Assembly: GCF_963966145.1 (NCBI RefSeq)
Contig: NC_091046.1
Location: 7,812,001-7,876,000 of the forward strand
Source: Tenebrio molitor
Lineage: Eukaryota > Arthropoda > Insecta > Coleoptera > Tenebrionidae
DNA length: 64,000 nt
Reading direction: 5' to 3'
The notes under the pieces were generated by a model that made no database searches, was not told the origin of the DNA, and was given only the letters and a program-made list of their open reading frames with translations. A program made the position numbers and the translations under genes. Shown here in pieces: positions 1 to 11,419 of the stretch; position 1 is the first letter of the stretch, and each line of letters starts with the position of its first letter.

Positions 1-2565
1 TATATTAATGCAACCTTGTGATATAGTAATGTCTCTTATTAAATAAATTATACGACAGATATAACCAGTATATGTATCAATTTGGTTATGCTTAGGAGGA
101 AGTATTATTTATGGTCATGTGACTTTTATGTGCTCAGTGAACGTCTATTCCTGCTGAATTGCTAAATTCAAATTATTAAAGCACTATAAACTCTGTATAC
201 TACATTAACGACTATTGTAATGACCACTTTTGATTAACTGTAATTCTGGAAAAAAGTAAACCACAACCGCTGACCTGAATTGGCTTGATTGTTGTCAAAG
301 GTGTTGGAGTTAAATCTTGCGTGATTTTTTTCGTTAAAATGTGCTAGGAAATTTTTTAAATTGATTGTTCAGCTTTTTAATTCGTTACGTAAAAGTACTG
401 TTAATGTCAGAGGAAGCTTTAAAATCGGTTTCGTCATCCCACCCGTGTGGCAAAATCGATCGAGTTCTCGAGAGCGAACCAGAAAAATAATCTAGACAGC
501 AAGTACAGGAAACGCTTATTAATTAACTGACTTTTATACTTAGGAAGATATTTATCTCAAATCATAAATTATATGGCTAGGAGGAAAAAGTATAAAACTC
601 TTATGGTAGGCAAATAAAGTGTCCGCGGCTTACCTACTTTCTTATCGATATTGACGCCCACCAGGAAATTTTAAATAGCTCATCAGATAATTTTTTTGTG
701 GGTTTTTTAAAATTCGAAAACGTGTTATACGAAGATTATTCAAAAGCCGTTCGACCAGATGCTTGACGATAAGGCAGTATCAGTTCAATATACGGTTTAC
801 GTCATAGTTAACACACGTAAACTGGGATAGAGAATATTTAAGCGAAATCGGAAAGATTTATATGATGTGGATGAAAAGAGACACATTTGTATCTTAGATA
901 TGTGAAGAAAATAAGGGAGTCAAAATTTTGTAAAAAAAGAGGAGTTGAAGGTAACGTTTGTGTGATTATTTCTTTACTTATTTATTTACGTACTGATTAG
1001 TCATATACCAGGTGTGTAGTATGTGAAAGATCACGCTTGGGTGGTTTGTATCCTATGACACATAAAACAAACCGTCTAAGGAAAAACAAATCCTTTTACA
1101 ATTTTAGTTTTATCAAATATGGTAAAGAAATTTAGTGTGGAACAAGCTACAAGGGTGATTCACCATTTATTGTCTGATGATTGACAAATAAAACACTACT
1201 CCTCAAACAATGATCAACAATGATCCTATCTGAAGTCGGTGGAGAATTGTGCATTTTTGTAAGAGAGGTTTAAAAAGATGGTTGGCCAATGAGAATTTAA
1301 TATGTAGAATAGCAAATAAGAAGTCCTGAGCCAACCCTAACCAAGATCTGGGTGGATTTAAATTATTCTTTATTGATAATATTCTACAGAGTAGGTATAG
1401 TAGGTGACCTAGTTGAAGCAATGTCACCAAGGAAAAATGTTGAGAAGATGTTCTGTTCCACCAGGGTGGCGTTTCATGTCATAGGAACTTGATCTCCATA
1501 GATGCTATCCAAAATGTGTTTTTTTTTACTTTTTAAAGAATGAGAAGCGAAATCGTAAGATATTTTTTCTAAGAGAATCAAAACTTTTCAGCATGGTTTA
1601 CATGAAATGTGGATGTTCTTAGGTTATAGTGAGAAGTACATCATTTCTTTAGTCGCTTGCTTGTTTGTCAAGTTTAAAGAAAATTACAAGAAAAATGAAA
1701 TTGTTGAAGCTTTGTAAAAGCTATAGTGAAATGATAACAAGAAAAAATACGTAAGAGAAATGTTTGTTATTAAGGGCGTACTTCGCTGTTCTCTGTAAAG
1801 TCAAAAAAATATATGAAAGTGAAGTCGTCTTATTTAACATTTTAGATATTATTTATGCAAGAGCATTGATTCTCATTTAATTTCTAACTGAGCTTGTAAT
1901 AAACTACCTATAAACTTCACAAGATAATTCCGCAAGAAAAAATCAAGAGGCCTTACGTAGGCTTATCCTGCTGGCAATTCCGCGTCTGATTCATATGTGA
2001 GTACGTGAAAAAGCTGACTAAGAAAATGCACCAAGTGATAGTTATTTTGTAACTATACGAGGCTAAATTAGTGAAATACATATATTTAATTCAATTAATC
2101 AATTTATTTAGCGTTTTATTAACTTTCATAAAACAGATTTTCAGCCATCTAAATCTCTAAATAAGATGTAACACTACAATATACATTTTCATTTAGTGAA
2201 GGAAGCTACATTTCACTAACTACATTTTCATTACCATGAGTGACTGGTAAGTAGGTTTATTTATCGTTATTCAATGTCTATATACCTTGAAGCTAGTCTT
2301 CCTTTCACGCTGAAGATCTGGAAGTAGAGATTTCTTTGTGGGTTTGAAATAGTTTGCTCACATATTTTAACTTTATTTTTAGCAACAAATAATATTTTAA
2401 AAAACGTTCAAATAAAATATTCTAGTTAATTTAAAATAAGGGTTAAAAGTTAGAAATAATGCAAATATTTTCTTTCCTGTTAAGTACTTGGACAAGTTAA
2501 ATTTACTTTTTATAACATATTACTTTTTTAATAACATGACAGCTGCGTTGAAACAACCATAATAA
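1..2565. other. AT-rich sequence, nothing recognised
   Basis: No open frame here exceeds about 75 codons and none resembles a known family. A short tandem (AACAATGATC repeated) occurs near 1208-1228. I see no RNA gene, long repeat or inverted repeat that I can support. Confidence 0.5.
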
Positions 2566-3180
2566 CATGTACGAAGTGTCTATAAAAGAACGTATATCAA
2601 GAGTCCTGTGAAATTGTCAGGCTCTATAATTTTATTGTGTCGAACTATGTCTAGCTGTCAAATCAGATGTCAACAGTTAAATGTCATATTATTAAAGCTT
2701 AGCGTCAGTTGTGAGTTCTACATCTTAGTTTCTTCAGTTTTTCTATATTCTAATTACTTTTCATCATACAACAGCCTTTATCAAAAACCTGTCATTAATG
2801 GACTTACATAACCTCTGTTTTTCTATCTGGTATAGTTCTCTCAGAGCTGCAGCGATTTTATGGCAGAGTATCATTATATGAACGTTAACAACACCGACAA
2901 TAGGTTTAAACCGCAAGTACAACCCCTAATCGTAAATTCGTCCAAGTACTACCCTGTAAACTGACAGGTATAGAACGAAAATGATGATTGACAGGGGTTT
3001 GTTTATGTCGCTTATCGGCATCTCAACAGGCGTAATAATTACTATTGCCCTGCCATAAAATCGCTGCAGCTCTGGGAGAACTATAGCAGAATATGCCACA
3101 GAGCGGCAAAAATCAATTATATGTATTCGAATTCCACAGGACTCTTGATATAGGTTCTTTTATATACACTTTGTTTACAA
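2566..3180. mobile_element. Nested foldback element (outer inverted repeat)
   Basis: The two ends are inverted copies of each other. About 47 bases at 2566-2612 pair with 3132-3180, sharing the core TCAAGAGTCCTGTG and the block TATAAAAGAAC. The interior holds a second inverted repeat (separate entry). There is no coding sequence, so this is a non-autonomous foldback or MITE-type element of about 615 bp. The target-site duplication is not clear, so the outer boundaries may be off by a few bases. Confidence 0.72.
2825..3092. repeat. Inner inverted repeat nested in foldback element
   Basis: Bases 2825-2871 and 3046-3092 are inverted copies differing at only a few positions; both contain the core GAGCTGCAGCGATTTTATGG. 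The 174-base spacer has no coding potential. The arms are better preserved than the outer arms, which suggests a younger element that landed inside the outer one, or the inner part of a long composite terminal repeat. Confidence 0.72.
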
Positions 3181-4407
3181 TGCAATACATTTCACTTTGC
3201 ATCCTTCGACAATTATATATTTGTATAAAATAATCGAATTAAATACCTTTCGAATTTTGAATTATTAACGATAAATCTATATCCTGCACAGGGACTCAAA
3301 TCGTGCAAATTTTCACAAGAAAAGCTCATTTAATACTTGTCTCTTTTTTCGCTATGCAACAAGTTATAGTAAATTAATCGATAAATTCAAAGTTCTTATG
3401 AACATTTTCAGATCATTTTCATTTTTCTGTCCCTTTCGGTTTCCGGTCAATGACGTCATTGCCATTTATTTAAAGGGAAATCCCCATTTTTTTTAAATTC
3501 TACATGTGCTAGGTGCTGTATATGATCTTTCGACTTTCTTCAACAATAAAATGATACTCAGATAGGTAAGTTTTGATATGTCAACTTCAATAAAGTAATT
3601 TTGATAGATATCATCACATCGCAAATTAAAATAACGTCCAAAACGTACATTTTTGAAATCGATAAAACCCTCCATAATCACTTAATCAGTATTTAGTGAA
3701 GGACTGGTAGAGGAGGATTTATTGAGTGACTTGTACGGTCTCTTGGTCTCAACTCATTACATTATTTTATAGGGTTATATCAAAAACAAGGTTTACTTCA
3801 ATCGGTCAGCTACAATTTTGAAAAACTGATAGAAAGGATTAGATATGAATGAGTGAATATGAAGACGATGTATTTCTAAATTTTCCAACCCTTCCGTTTT
3901 TGCTGGAAGGAGAAGAAATATCGAACTTTAGTCACGAGTATCAATTTCTTCTTTTTTTTGTAGAAAAATTGTAAATTTGGAATTTCACTCTTTTTTATCT
4001 TTAAAAATTAATAACTCAGGAACCTTCTGTCCAAAGAAGGGTCATATACTTGCTAAATTTGTTTTTGTCATATTCACAGAAGTTATTTTGTATTTTCAAT
4101 ATCTAGTAATTAAAATTAAAAACAAGGGAAAAATAGAATTCAATCGGTTCATGATAATCAAGTACACTAAATTTTATATTTAATCTTTACAAAAGAAATT
4201 AGCTTTTCTTCTTGGGAAAATAATGCAATCACGACGATGTTATGGTTAAGTTATTCAAGAAGCTAAGTGACGCCAAATAATACATATATTAAAGATTTTG
4301 ATAATAATTGGCGTTACCTATGAAACTTGAAAAAAATTATATTAGAAAAATGCTATCTAAGTTCTTCTTTTTTTATATTGTTGCAAATAATAGCCCTTTA
4401 AGAGATA
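3181..4407. other. AT-rich sequence, nothing recognised
   Basis: No coding similarity and no repeat structure that I can support. A CRE-like TGACGTCA lies near 3450, which alone proves nothing. Frames of 62-68 codons at 3493-3681 and 3977-4183 look like chance frames. Confidence 0.45.
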
Positions 4408-4772
4408 TCGCGCGTTCAAATGAAATCCTGGGCTGAGTAGGCGTTGGAAAAATTAAACCGTTTAGAAGAGTGTACATTTTGAATTTCCCGCCGTTTGACA
4501 CGAATGACATTTGTTTACGTTTAATCGGGACATAATTGAACATGTTTGTTTTCAGCAAAGGGTGCCCTTAGATATTTGCTTCGAGAATAGGAATCGTTAA
4601 GTTATTCTATTTTTAATGTAAAACATTGCAAAGAAAGAAAAAAAAAGAAAGATTTTTTTACTCTAAATTTTTGGTTAGCTGTCAACATGCTCCATTAATC
4701 TAAGCTTTAAAAAAGCAAACAATTGACGGTTTCCAACGCCCTCCCAGCCCAGGATTTCATTTGAACGCGCTA
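4408..4772. mobile_element. TA-flanked 364-bp MITE family, copy A
   Basis: Non-autonomous DNA transposon. It begins TCGCGCGTTCAAATGAAATC and ends with the inverted repeat of that sequence, with the inner blocks CCTGGGCTG and CAGCCCAGG. TA flanks both sides, as expected for the Tc1/mariner superfamily. Two further copies lie at 33237-33600 and 38626-38989, and all three are collinear with nearly the same length. It encodes no protein. The 3' terminus of this copy has one changed base (CGCGCT in place of CGCGCG). Confidence 0.9.
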
Positions 4773-4900
4773 TACATACAGGACTAGTCACATAAGGCTT
4801 ATTTCTGAATTTATTTTGTACGGAACCAAAAATACTAATAACGTAGACCACTTGATACCGTTTATAATGTGATTTAATTTCGTAATCAACGTAAACTCGA

Positions 4901-5105
4901 TACAGGTTGCAAAGACACGCTTGTCATTTGCAACAGCACTTTTATGGCATTAGTCATTTGAAATTACTTTAAAACTGTACTTATATGGAAAATATTCAAC
5001 CCAAACTATGATTTTCTGGTCCCTTTCTGCCCTTATTTGATTCAAAAATTAAAAAAAAATGCTGTTGCAAATGACAAGTGTTTTTTTGCAACTTGAGTCA
5101 ACTTT
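4901..5105. mobile_element. Foldback repeat family GTTGCAAATGACAA, copy A
   Basis: About 205 bp with inverted ends: GGTTGCAAAGACACGCTTGT at the left and ACAAGTGTTTTTTTGCAACT at the right, each next to a block of the type TCATTTGCAACAGCA. The same unit lies in opposite orientation at 35134-35352, including the shared interior around TTTTAAAGTAATTTC or its inverse. There is no coding capacity, so it is MITE-like. The TIR tip TTGACTCAAGTTGCA is complete only on one side of this copy. Confidence 0.8.
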
Positions 5106-5275
5106 AGGTATGTAAATTGGCTTGCGACTTGCCGTCACGTTCATGACTTTTTTTTTTTTACCTTTTAACTAAATTTTTAATGAATCTGTCAAATATCTTT
5201 ATTTTCCTAATGTCAAGAGTTTTTCCTCATTTTGAAAAGGTAGACCCTAACTTGGTTAGGTTAACATTTAGTTAA

Positions 5276-5512
5276 AGCGAAACATTTGACAAATCTCAAT
5301 CAACAATTCCTCTACATTATGGCCTAACACAAGGTTCAGTTCTAGGCTCACGTTTATTTCTATATCTATTACACACTGACGAGCGATTAGTTGAAGTTTA
5401 TCCTGGAAAGGCATGGAAATTAAGCTTAAAAGAGCATTTTTTTGCAGACCTAACATGGTCAGGCGGCAATAAACAACTGATAGGTTTAAAAGATTTCTAC
5501 CATTTCTTGTAG
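5276..5512 (+). pseudogene. LINE reverse-transcriptase core fragment
   Basis: This open frame has no ATG. It contains GLTQGSVLGSRLFLYLLHTD, a match to the finger/palm motif of non-LTR reverse transcriptases (canonical form GVPQGSVLGP.L). About 25 residues later comes HFFADLTW, in the place of the FADD catalytic box, so the second aspartate appears lost. The frame is closed at both ends by stops (TAA at 5273, TAG at 5510). No endonuclease or C-terminal domain adjoins it. It is a dead fragment, probably of the Jockey/CR1 type. The 91-codon frame on the other strand is its shadow. Confidence 0.6.
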
Positions 5513-6343
5513 ACCGAAGGATCATTCCGTTTGTTTTGATCATCAGTGCGTGGTGGGCACCACAGCATCAGTCAAATAATTACAAAATAGATTTATATGA
5601 TTTCTTTATTGTAATAAATGGTCTCCGATTACGTAAGTTGATTTATGTAAGAGGAACGCTTCTTGCGCATGGAGGAAGTAAGTGGCTCAAGAAACCGAAG
5701 TTCTAAAATTGCCCCCTACTGTTTACGACTGTAAATAATTCATGATAACTCTAATCTAGTTGTGTCGTTTCGTGACCATAAACTGTTCGAACCATAATAG
5801 TCGACATAAGACTTAATTAACACATCCAGATTTGACACATCATATAACTCGTCTATTGAATGTAAAATCTGTCGACGTAATATTTTACGTCGGGGTGAAC
5901 ACGTGTATTTCGCAATTTAATCGTTCAATCTGACACCTAACGTCTTTGGTTTGCCTGAGTCTGGTTACACAGACTTATCACTTCCCGTAAGACGGACGTT
6001 CATAGATCTCGTATGGAAATTGCAGTGTGGGAAGGCAACACCCCTCTCTCATAGACGCCTGCCCGTGTCCTCAGATGCCATCGCCAACATTGAGATGTAT
6101 ATGTTGGGTGCCAATACGTACAGCCTCTCTGCCACTTTATGGCCGGGTTCACAAACGCTTTTTTCTCGGCGACCGTGTAACGTATGCTCAAATTCCAAAC
6201 GCCAAAAACGACTCGCGTTTCTACGTCTCTCCGAGCAAAAGGTACAATAAGCCAGACCAAGACATACTTATGGAGTTGCTCATGACCACGTTCGAGATTA
6301 AATTAACTCGATTAACCGTCAAGTGAGTTATGGCGGTTATTAA
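5513..6343. other. Mixed sequence with a GC-richer block at 5950-6260
   Basis: The first half is AT-rich with nothing recognised. From 5950 to 6260 the base composition is GC-richer and three overlapping frames of 86-99 codons occur on both strands. None contains a motif I recognise. Because an RT scrap follows directly, the block could be degraded upstream LINE sequence, but I cannot show this. Confidence 0.35.
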
Positions 6344-6427
6344 GATGACGCAGGAATGCAGCAGGGATCAATATTGGGATCGATTCTGTTTTTTGCCTTT
6401 CGTGTAACTGTTCTCGACTCGATCTGA
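6344..6427 (+). pseudogene. Short LINE reverse-transcriptase scrap
   Basis: Twenty-seven codons between two stops read GMQQGSILGSILFFAF at their core, matching the RT motif GVPQGSILGP.LF. Nothing upstream or downstream in any frame extends it convincingly. The motif match is good but short, so this is a probable rather than certain remnant. It is in the same orientation as the RT fragment at 5276-5512 and could derive from the same or a sister insertion. Confidence 0.45.
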
Positions 6428-7385
6428 AGTCTTGATTGAGCTGGAAAATTGACGATTTAATGTGCAACAGAAACGTAATAATGCCGTAGGTTGAAAAAAA
6501 TTACGAATGCGTTTAATTTTATTGTAATGCAGTTAAGTGAGGTGCTCTTCCGGCACACTTTGACCAACTCTCTCGAAAAATTTCTGGTGTATTTTACTAA
6601 CCGATGGCAATCGATAACTGTAACGGATACAGGAGGAACCGTTTCAAAGACAGTAAAATGTGCAGTGCGGCAATAAAAGGATCATAATTTTACCTTGACA
6701 AAGACGATACTTGTCAGAATGTTTTCTGAAGAGTGCCATGACCTTTAAAAATTATTTATATGGTTCCTTTTACTGTGGCAGAAATAAATTTAAAAGTAAA
6801 GTCTTATTATTTGTTGATTTAAAAAAATTTAATGAATTCACGAACGGTCGTTTGGGAATAACTTATTTTTCAAATGGAAATAGTGACTCATCACGTTATT
6901 TATGAAGAGTCTTTGAATGAAATATGTCGATATTTATATTGTTATAACTCCTTAAAAATGTTGTAGGTGGTGGAGAATGTTTCCTTTCGCTAAGCAGAGT
7001 ATCACTATTGCAGACATCAGTGTAATATGCTGTCGGTTTGTTCTCTAATTAATTTTCAGTAAAAGACATTAAGGAGACTTAAGAGAACAATCATATTTTG
7101 TATTATTTATTTATTTAATTCTTGGATGAGGATTTAATTACTTATCGTTATCGTATGTCGTTACATTACAAGAGTAGTAAAAACTTTGGTGTACTATAAA
7201 TTTATTTAAAAATATGCAAAAATACATCTATTACATAAAAAACACAATGGTTGTAAATAAAAAACTTTTTTATTTAGATAAGGAGTTCGTGGGTCGTTTT
7301 ATACGTCAAATATATGGTAGGAGTATTTTTTATAAAAATGTAAAAATGAAAATACATTTTAGGTTTCAATCAATACTTAGTAAAT
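6428..7385. other. AT-rich sequence, nothing recognised
   Basis: Frames of 60-64 codons occur at 6491-6676, 6711-6905 and 7214-7396, with no recognisable motif and a composition expected of chance frames. No repeat partner was found elsewhere in the window. Confidence 0.4.
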
Positions 7386-7502
7386 TATATCATTAAGAGT
7401 AGAAGTGAGTTTTTTTGTGCTAAGCCCAGAAATTGAAGATCGAGAAAAGTCGAGGTCGGCAACTGGGCGGAGCACAAAAAGACTTCTATTCTGAATGATA
7501 TA
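7386..7502. mobile_element. Small MITE with ATCATTAAGAGTAGAAG ends, copy A
   Basis: A 117-bp foldback. It opens TATATCATTAAGAGTAGAAG and closes CTTCTATTCTGAATGATATA, inverted copies with two mismatches. Just inside is a second matched pair, CTTTTTGTGC-type and GCACAAAAAG. A second, shorter copy lies at 32208-32301. The ends suggest a TA or TATA target duplication. It has no coding capacity. Confidence 0.85.
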
Positions 7503-7505
7503 CTA

Positions 7506-7742
7506 CCTATTTGTCGTCAAGTTGGCGTTAAAGAGCCGATTGTGAACTCACCACTCGTCCATCTGCAGAGTAAAAACAAAGAGTAAGGAACTATTCCTAG
7601 TTCCTTACTCTTTGGTAAAAACTCAAACAACGCAAAAAGTGAGGTTAGATTTAAACAGCTGATCCGTGATGTAATCCGTGGTGCGTTCACAATCGACTCT
7701 TCAACGTTAACTTTGAGGATAAATTTAAATGAACAGTCGATA
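7506..7742. mobile_element. TCGGGTGTTCATTTAAATTT long-TIR MITE, copy 1
   Basis: One of five copies of a TA-flanked family with arms of about 60-80 bp. The inner arm AGTTGGCGTTAAAGAGCCGA and its inverse TCGACTCTTCAACGTTAACT are clear. The left outer tip is degraded next to the abutting MITE at 7386-7502. The middle contains GATCCGTGATGTAATCCGTG, shared with the copies at 41962 and 61371, plus a perfect small hairpin (separate entry). Confidence 0.8.
7577..7614. repeat. Perfect 17-bp hairpin inside MITE
   Basis: CAAAGAGTAAGGAACTA, a four-base loop TTCC, then TAGTTCCTTACTCTTTG: 17 of 17 bases pair. Other copies of this MITE lack it, so it is an insertion or local inverted duplication specific to this copy. 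Confidence 0.9.
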
Positions 7743-7967
7743 TTTTAAGTCATGTACGTCTATTTATTCTGAATTCTCAGAAATTGGAAAAATCATTTTT
7801 ATAATTTTGTATTTATTATTTTGCAGTAAGTAAAGACTTTCCAACTGTATTATATTAAATTAAATAATATTAATATTCTTAATTTATCAATAGAATCAGT
7901 ATAAATCAATCTGAAAGTTGTTTTTTAGTTGTTTAAATTGATTTAATTCCCGAAAAGAAAATAATTG

Positions 7968-8090
7968 GAATGAATTAATGATGCAGGTGGTGGATCTGAA
8001 GAGCAAAATTTATTCAATATTCAATCTAAAAAACGGAACAATAAATATGAATGCTATTAGTGAAAGTGGCAACAAAAACAGAAAAAATTC
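7968..8090. repeat. Direct repeat, left unit
   Basis: About 120 bases aligning in direct orientation with 8411-8540. Shared blocks include GGAATGA.TTAA.GATGCAGG, GATTTATTCA or AATTTATTCA, and TGCTATTAG. Divergence is roughly a quarter of positions by eye. The pair brackets a small hairpin at 8178-8236, so it may be a degraded terminal direct repeat or a local duplication. No coding frame. Confidence 0.6.
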
Positions 8091-8410
8091 AAAAATATTG
8101 AGACTTATTTTTTGTTCTTATTTTGAAATTAACAGTCTGCCGATTTATCTATAGCATTCGTCGTCGAATAAGATTACATGGCACCCATAAACCCTATTGT
8201 TGCTTGTTGTAAAGTTAAATGGTTTATGGGAGCCATTCAAAGATTTTACATGTATTCTATGGCAATTTATCAATTTATCAAATTCATACCTGTGAATCTC
8301 CACAATTTTTCATTTTCATAATCATATTAAGTCTATGGGCCCTTTGCATGGATGCCTAGATTTATTTGATCGCTCAGTATATTATTGGGAAATTAATGTA
8401 AAAGAGACTG
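8091..8410. other. Spacer between the direct repeats
   Basis: About 320 bases of AT-rich sequence, largely featureless except for the hairpin at 8178-8236. Confidence 0.5.
8178..8236. repeat. Short hairpin between direct repeats
   Basis: ATGGCACCCATAAACC at 8178-8193 pairs with GGTTTATGGGAGCCAT at 8221-8236 with one mismatch. The loop is 27 bases. The stem is too short for a typical insect miRNA precursor, but the arms are unusually well conserved within AT-rich noise. Confidence 0.7.
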
Positions 8411-8540
8411 ACCGGAATGACTTAACGATGCAGGTGATTTCTGAAAAGCAAGATTTATTCAGTTTTTAATCTGGAAAGACGTAATATTAAGTATTAGTGC
8501 TATTAGCGGGGGCCATAAAAAGGAAATTAAAGAATTGTAA
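8411..8540. repeat. Direct repeat, right unit
   Basis: Partner of 7968-8090; see that entry for the shared blocks. The 3' end diverges after the block TGCTATTAG. Confidence 0.6.
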
Positions 8541-9863
8541 CCTGTCCCCCAAGAACAATAGCCATAACTTTAAAGATAATTATTTATGCAGGCAACAAAA
8601 TTTAAAAATTTCAGTCAATAACTCTTCGAACAGCTGTTGGCCGCGGAACACTTCTCCGATTATCTTTTATGCATGGCGACGAAAATTATGCGGTGTAAAA
8701 ATGTCACTTCATTAACGCCACAGGACTCGGTCGAGTCCTTGCCGACTCGTCCTAATTACGCTGCGATAGAGTCCGTCCGGTTCGGCGCGTTACACATCGT
8801 CATCTTCGCTTTTTCCTGGTGCCGCTGTAAATAGCAGCACCGAAAATATTTTAGGTAAAGCCCCTAATAAGTTAAACGATACGTTCTGATTTGCATTTAA
8901 GACTTTGCATGAATGTATTATATGCAAGCATTTTGCTTATGACTTAAACATGAAAGCAACCTTAATACATTATAATTTATTTTTGCATCCAGTCAAAATT
9001 GCACGCCATAATTTAAGTGTGCATATGAGATTAATCCTGTATTCAAAATTCGGAATTTGACGGCGCCACGTGAACGTCAAGGAACTGGTCAAGATTAAGA
9101 AAAAAAAAGGTTGTCACCCTTTACCTTACGTAATGCAGTTATTTTTGGACTGTTGCTTTGTTGCTGATCTTTTTTCGAATAGTAATTACCATTCTAATGG
9201 TAGCGGCGAATGGTGATGATGGTAATGAGTTAATGTAATGATGATGGTGATATAATATATTATTATCTATTAAACAAGTTTCTCTTTCTTTACGCTTTAC
9301 AAAAGTCCTAAAATGAAAGAGATAATCATAGACCAAGACGCAAAGTATGATTTTTTGTAATAAAATAATTCCGTTTCCGTTGTTGTTAATTGTCAGTTTT
9401 AATGATAATGGACTAATTGATATAAAATATTGTTAATGCATAATGAAATGAGCGAAAAATTAAAATAAATTGCAGAGCAGATAACAACAAGCGATAATAT
9501 AATTTTTATTTATATAAAATCGTTAATGTATCGAATCTAGAAAAAATTGCAATAAATATGGAAAAAAATTATTAGTACTATAATCAACATTATGCTGTTA
9601 CCATAAAAATAAAAATATTTATCATCAATTATATTGCTAGAGTGATTAACAACATAATTGTTTTGTTTATGCAAAGTAATGCGGAACTTTATACTGCTGT
9701 AATTGTAGGATAATTTAATGTCAATAAAAAAATTAAGATTCAAATGTTTCAGGAAAATTTTGGAATATTCTTAAAAACATCTGAATCAGTCTCATGAAGA
9801 AAATTGTCATTTTTAAAAACTTTTCACAATAATTGTCCCTTTGCTTAAGTAACAAGTATTATA
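8541..9863. other. Non-repetitive stretch with a GC-richer island at 8630-8850
   Basis: The segment 8630-8850 is much richer in GC and CpG than its surroundings and contains the imperfect palindrome GGACTCGGTCGAGTCC near 8724. Short overlapping frames occur, but no family is recognisable. It could be a conserved regulatory element or an exon fragment. From 8851 to 9863 the sequence is AT-rich, with GATGATGGT-type short repeats at 9210-9250 and nothing else recognised. Confidence 0.35.
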
Positions 9864-9985
9864 TCGGGTGTTCATTTAAATTTCTCCTCAAAGTTGGCCT
9901 TGAAAAGTTGATTGTGAACGCACCACGGATTATGCATCACGGTTTAAATCTAACCTCACTTTTGATTGATGTAGAAATTTCTTTT
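9864..9985. mobile_element. TCGGGTGTTCATTTAAATTT long-TIR MITE, copy 2 (degraded)
   Basis: The left arm is intact, beginning TCGGGTGTTCATTTAAATTT and running through AAGTTGGCCTTGAAAAGTTG to TCTAACCTCACTTTT. The right arm is nearly lost; only a weak GTAGAAATTT block marks where it should be. TA precedes the left tip. It is a truncated member of the five-copy family. Confidence 0.78.
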
Positions 9986-10640
9986 CATTTTTGCTTTACT
10001 ACAAAAAAATAATAAAGTAAATCATTTTCGAGTTCAAATCACTTGTAGAAATGCCAGAAGGCTCCAATTTTCTTGTTGTTGAAGGAAAAAAGGAGAAAAC
10101 TCACAGAATTAATTATGTGCGAAATAAATTCTAGATTCATTTTCTGGAATATCTCAGCCCAGATTGTAAATCCTCCACAGTCAAAATCAAAATTCTTTTC
10201 GAACTTTTTTTAAATATGTACTGTTATTTTTTCTCAATTGAAAAATGTCTGAATTTTTTAGTCAGCTGCAAACAATTCTGTGATGTAAAAATAATAAAAC
10301 ATTGAGAAATTAAGAATTAAGAAGAATTAAATGTCTATAATAAAGTATGTAAATATCATTGGCTTGAACCAAATCCTAATACGAAAACCTAAAATATACT
10401 TTGAGATTCATGATGCTAATTTTTGCTACATCTAAGTGAAGTTTTAATTTTCATTTAAAAAAATCAATACATTGGACTGTTTAGAGATCTTATTGATAAA
10501 CAAATATCTGTTAAAAATATTTTTAAAATGTCCAGAATATCTACAATGTCTTTCAAGATTGAACGGAATATGTAGTTTTATGTAAACCAACAAAAGAGCA
10601 GTAAAAAATTAGGATTAGGAGATTATAGCTATTTATTATA
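9986..10640. other. AT-rich sequence, nothing recognised
   Basis: No coding frame, repeat partner or structured element that I can support. Confidence 0.45.
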
Positions 10641-10749
10641 CAAGTGTCTTATAAGGCAAACAAGTCACGAAAGAAATGTTTAGCCACGAGAGCTTACTCG
10701 AGTGGGCTAATTATTCTTTAGCGACTTATTTGCTGTTAAAACACGAGTC
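10641..10749. repeat. Imperfect foldback of about 110 bp
   Basis: The left half, with AAACAAGTCACGAAAGAAAT and TAGCCACGAGAG, is mirrored by CTCGAGTGGGCTAATTATTC and AGCGACTTATTTGCTGTTAA. The apex is near 10690. The CGAGTG-type core resembles the foldbacks at 28660 and 41152, but the arms differ, so I treat it as a separate element. Confidence 0.6.
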
Positions 10750-11098
10750 TAATATATAGTTTTATTCAACACCTGTAACAGTTCTTAAAGCATCATCAAA
10801 ACCCAAAAATTTATTTGATCTTTTAATATACATATGTACATACAGAGTGTCCCAGGGTTGCGAAAAAGATCCATAACTTGTTTGTTATTAAAGATATCAA
10901 CTTTTTATTTTTTCTGGATGATAGCTACGCTTCTACTGAATATTTGGAAAATATTGCGGTATATATACAGAGTGTCCCAATATTACAAAAACACTAAAGT
11001 TATGTTTTTATAAATGGAAACTACCCAGTTTGATTTTATTTTTGAACTCTATGCTAAATTATGAATCAAATTTATACAGGTCGTTTTTACTTACCTGC

Positions 11099-11419
11099 CA
11101 TCGTTTTTGATCAGTGGCGCTTTTTTTTACCAGAATTCCGAATTGCAGGGGTCCCTTCGAAAATTCGTACCTTCCAAATAGTTGCACATAAATTAAAATA
11201 ATTGACGCTGTTTGATTTCTGAATGTTTGCTGCATCTGCTGAGTGCTCAACAACCTGCTTAGTCGCATATGCCTACTGCGATTTTTTAAACATAAAGAAT
11301 TAAAAATGTCAAAAACTCATTTTTTTCAAATGACACCCCGTATTTATTATTGCACTGGTCGAAAGCTTTTTTGACAAGCTTTTGAACAATATAAGGTTTG
11401 TATAGTCGAATCTGAAAAT
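11099..11419 (+). repeat. Module C of nested palindrome, forward copy
   Basis: About 320 bp, from TCGTTTTTGATCAGTGGCGC through GCATATGCCTACTGCGATTT to TATAGTCGAATCTGAAAAT. Two inverted copies follow at 11620-11899 (shortened) and 12087-12415. Confidence 0.82.

Noticed and set aside
1120..1184. Short frame MVKKFSVEQATRVIHHLLSD resembling a transposase N-terminus
   Set aside because: Twenty-odd codons before a stop, with no supporting downstream similarity.
5951..6326. Overlapping 86-99-codon frames on both strands
   Set aside because: No motif in any frame; kept only as a GC-richer block near an RT scrap.
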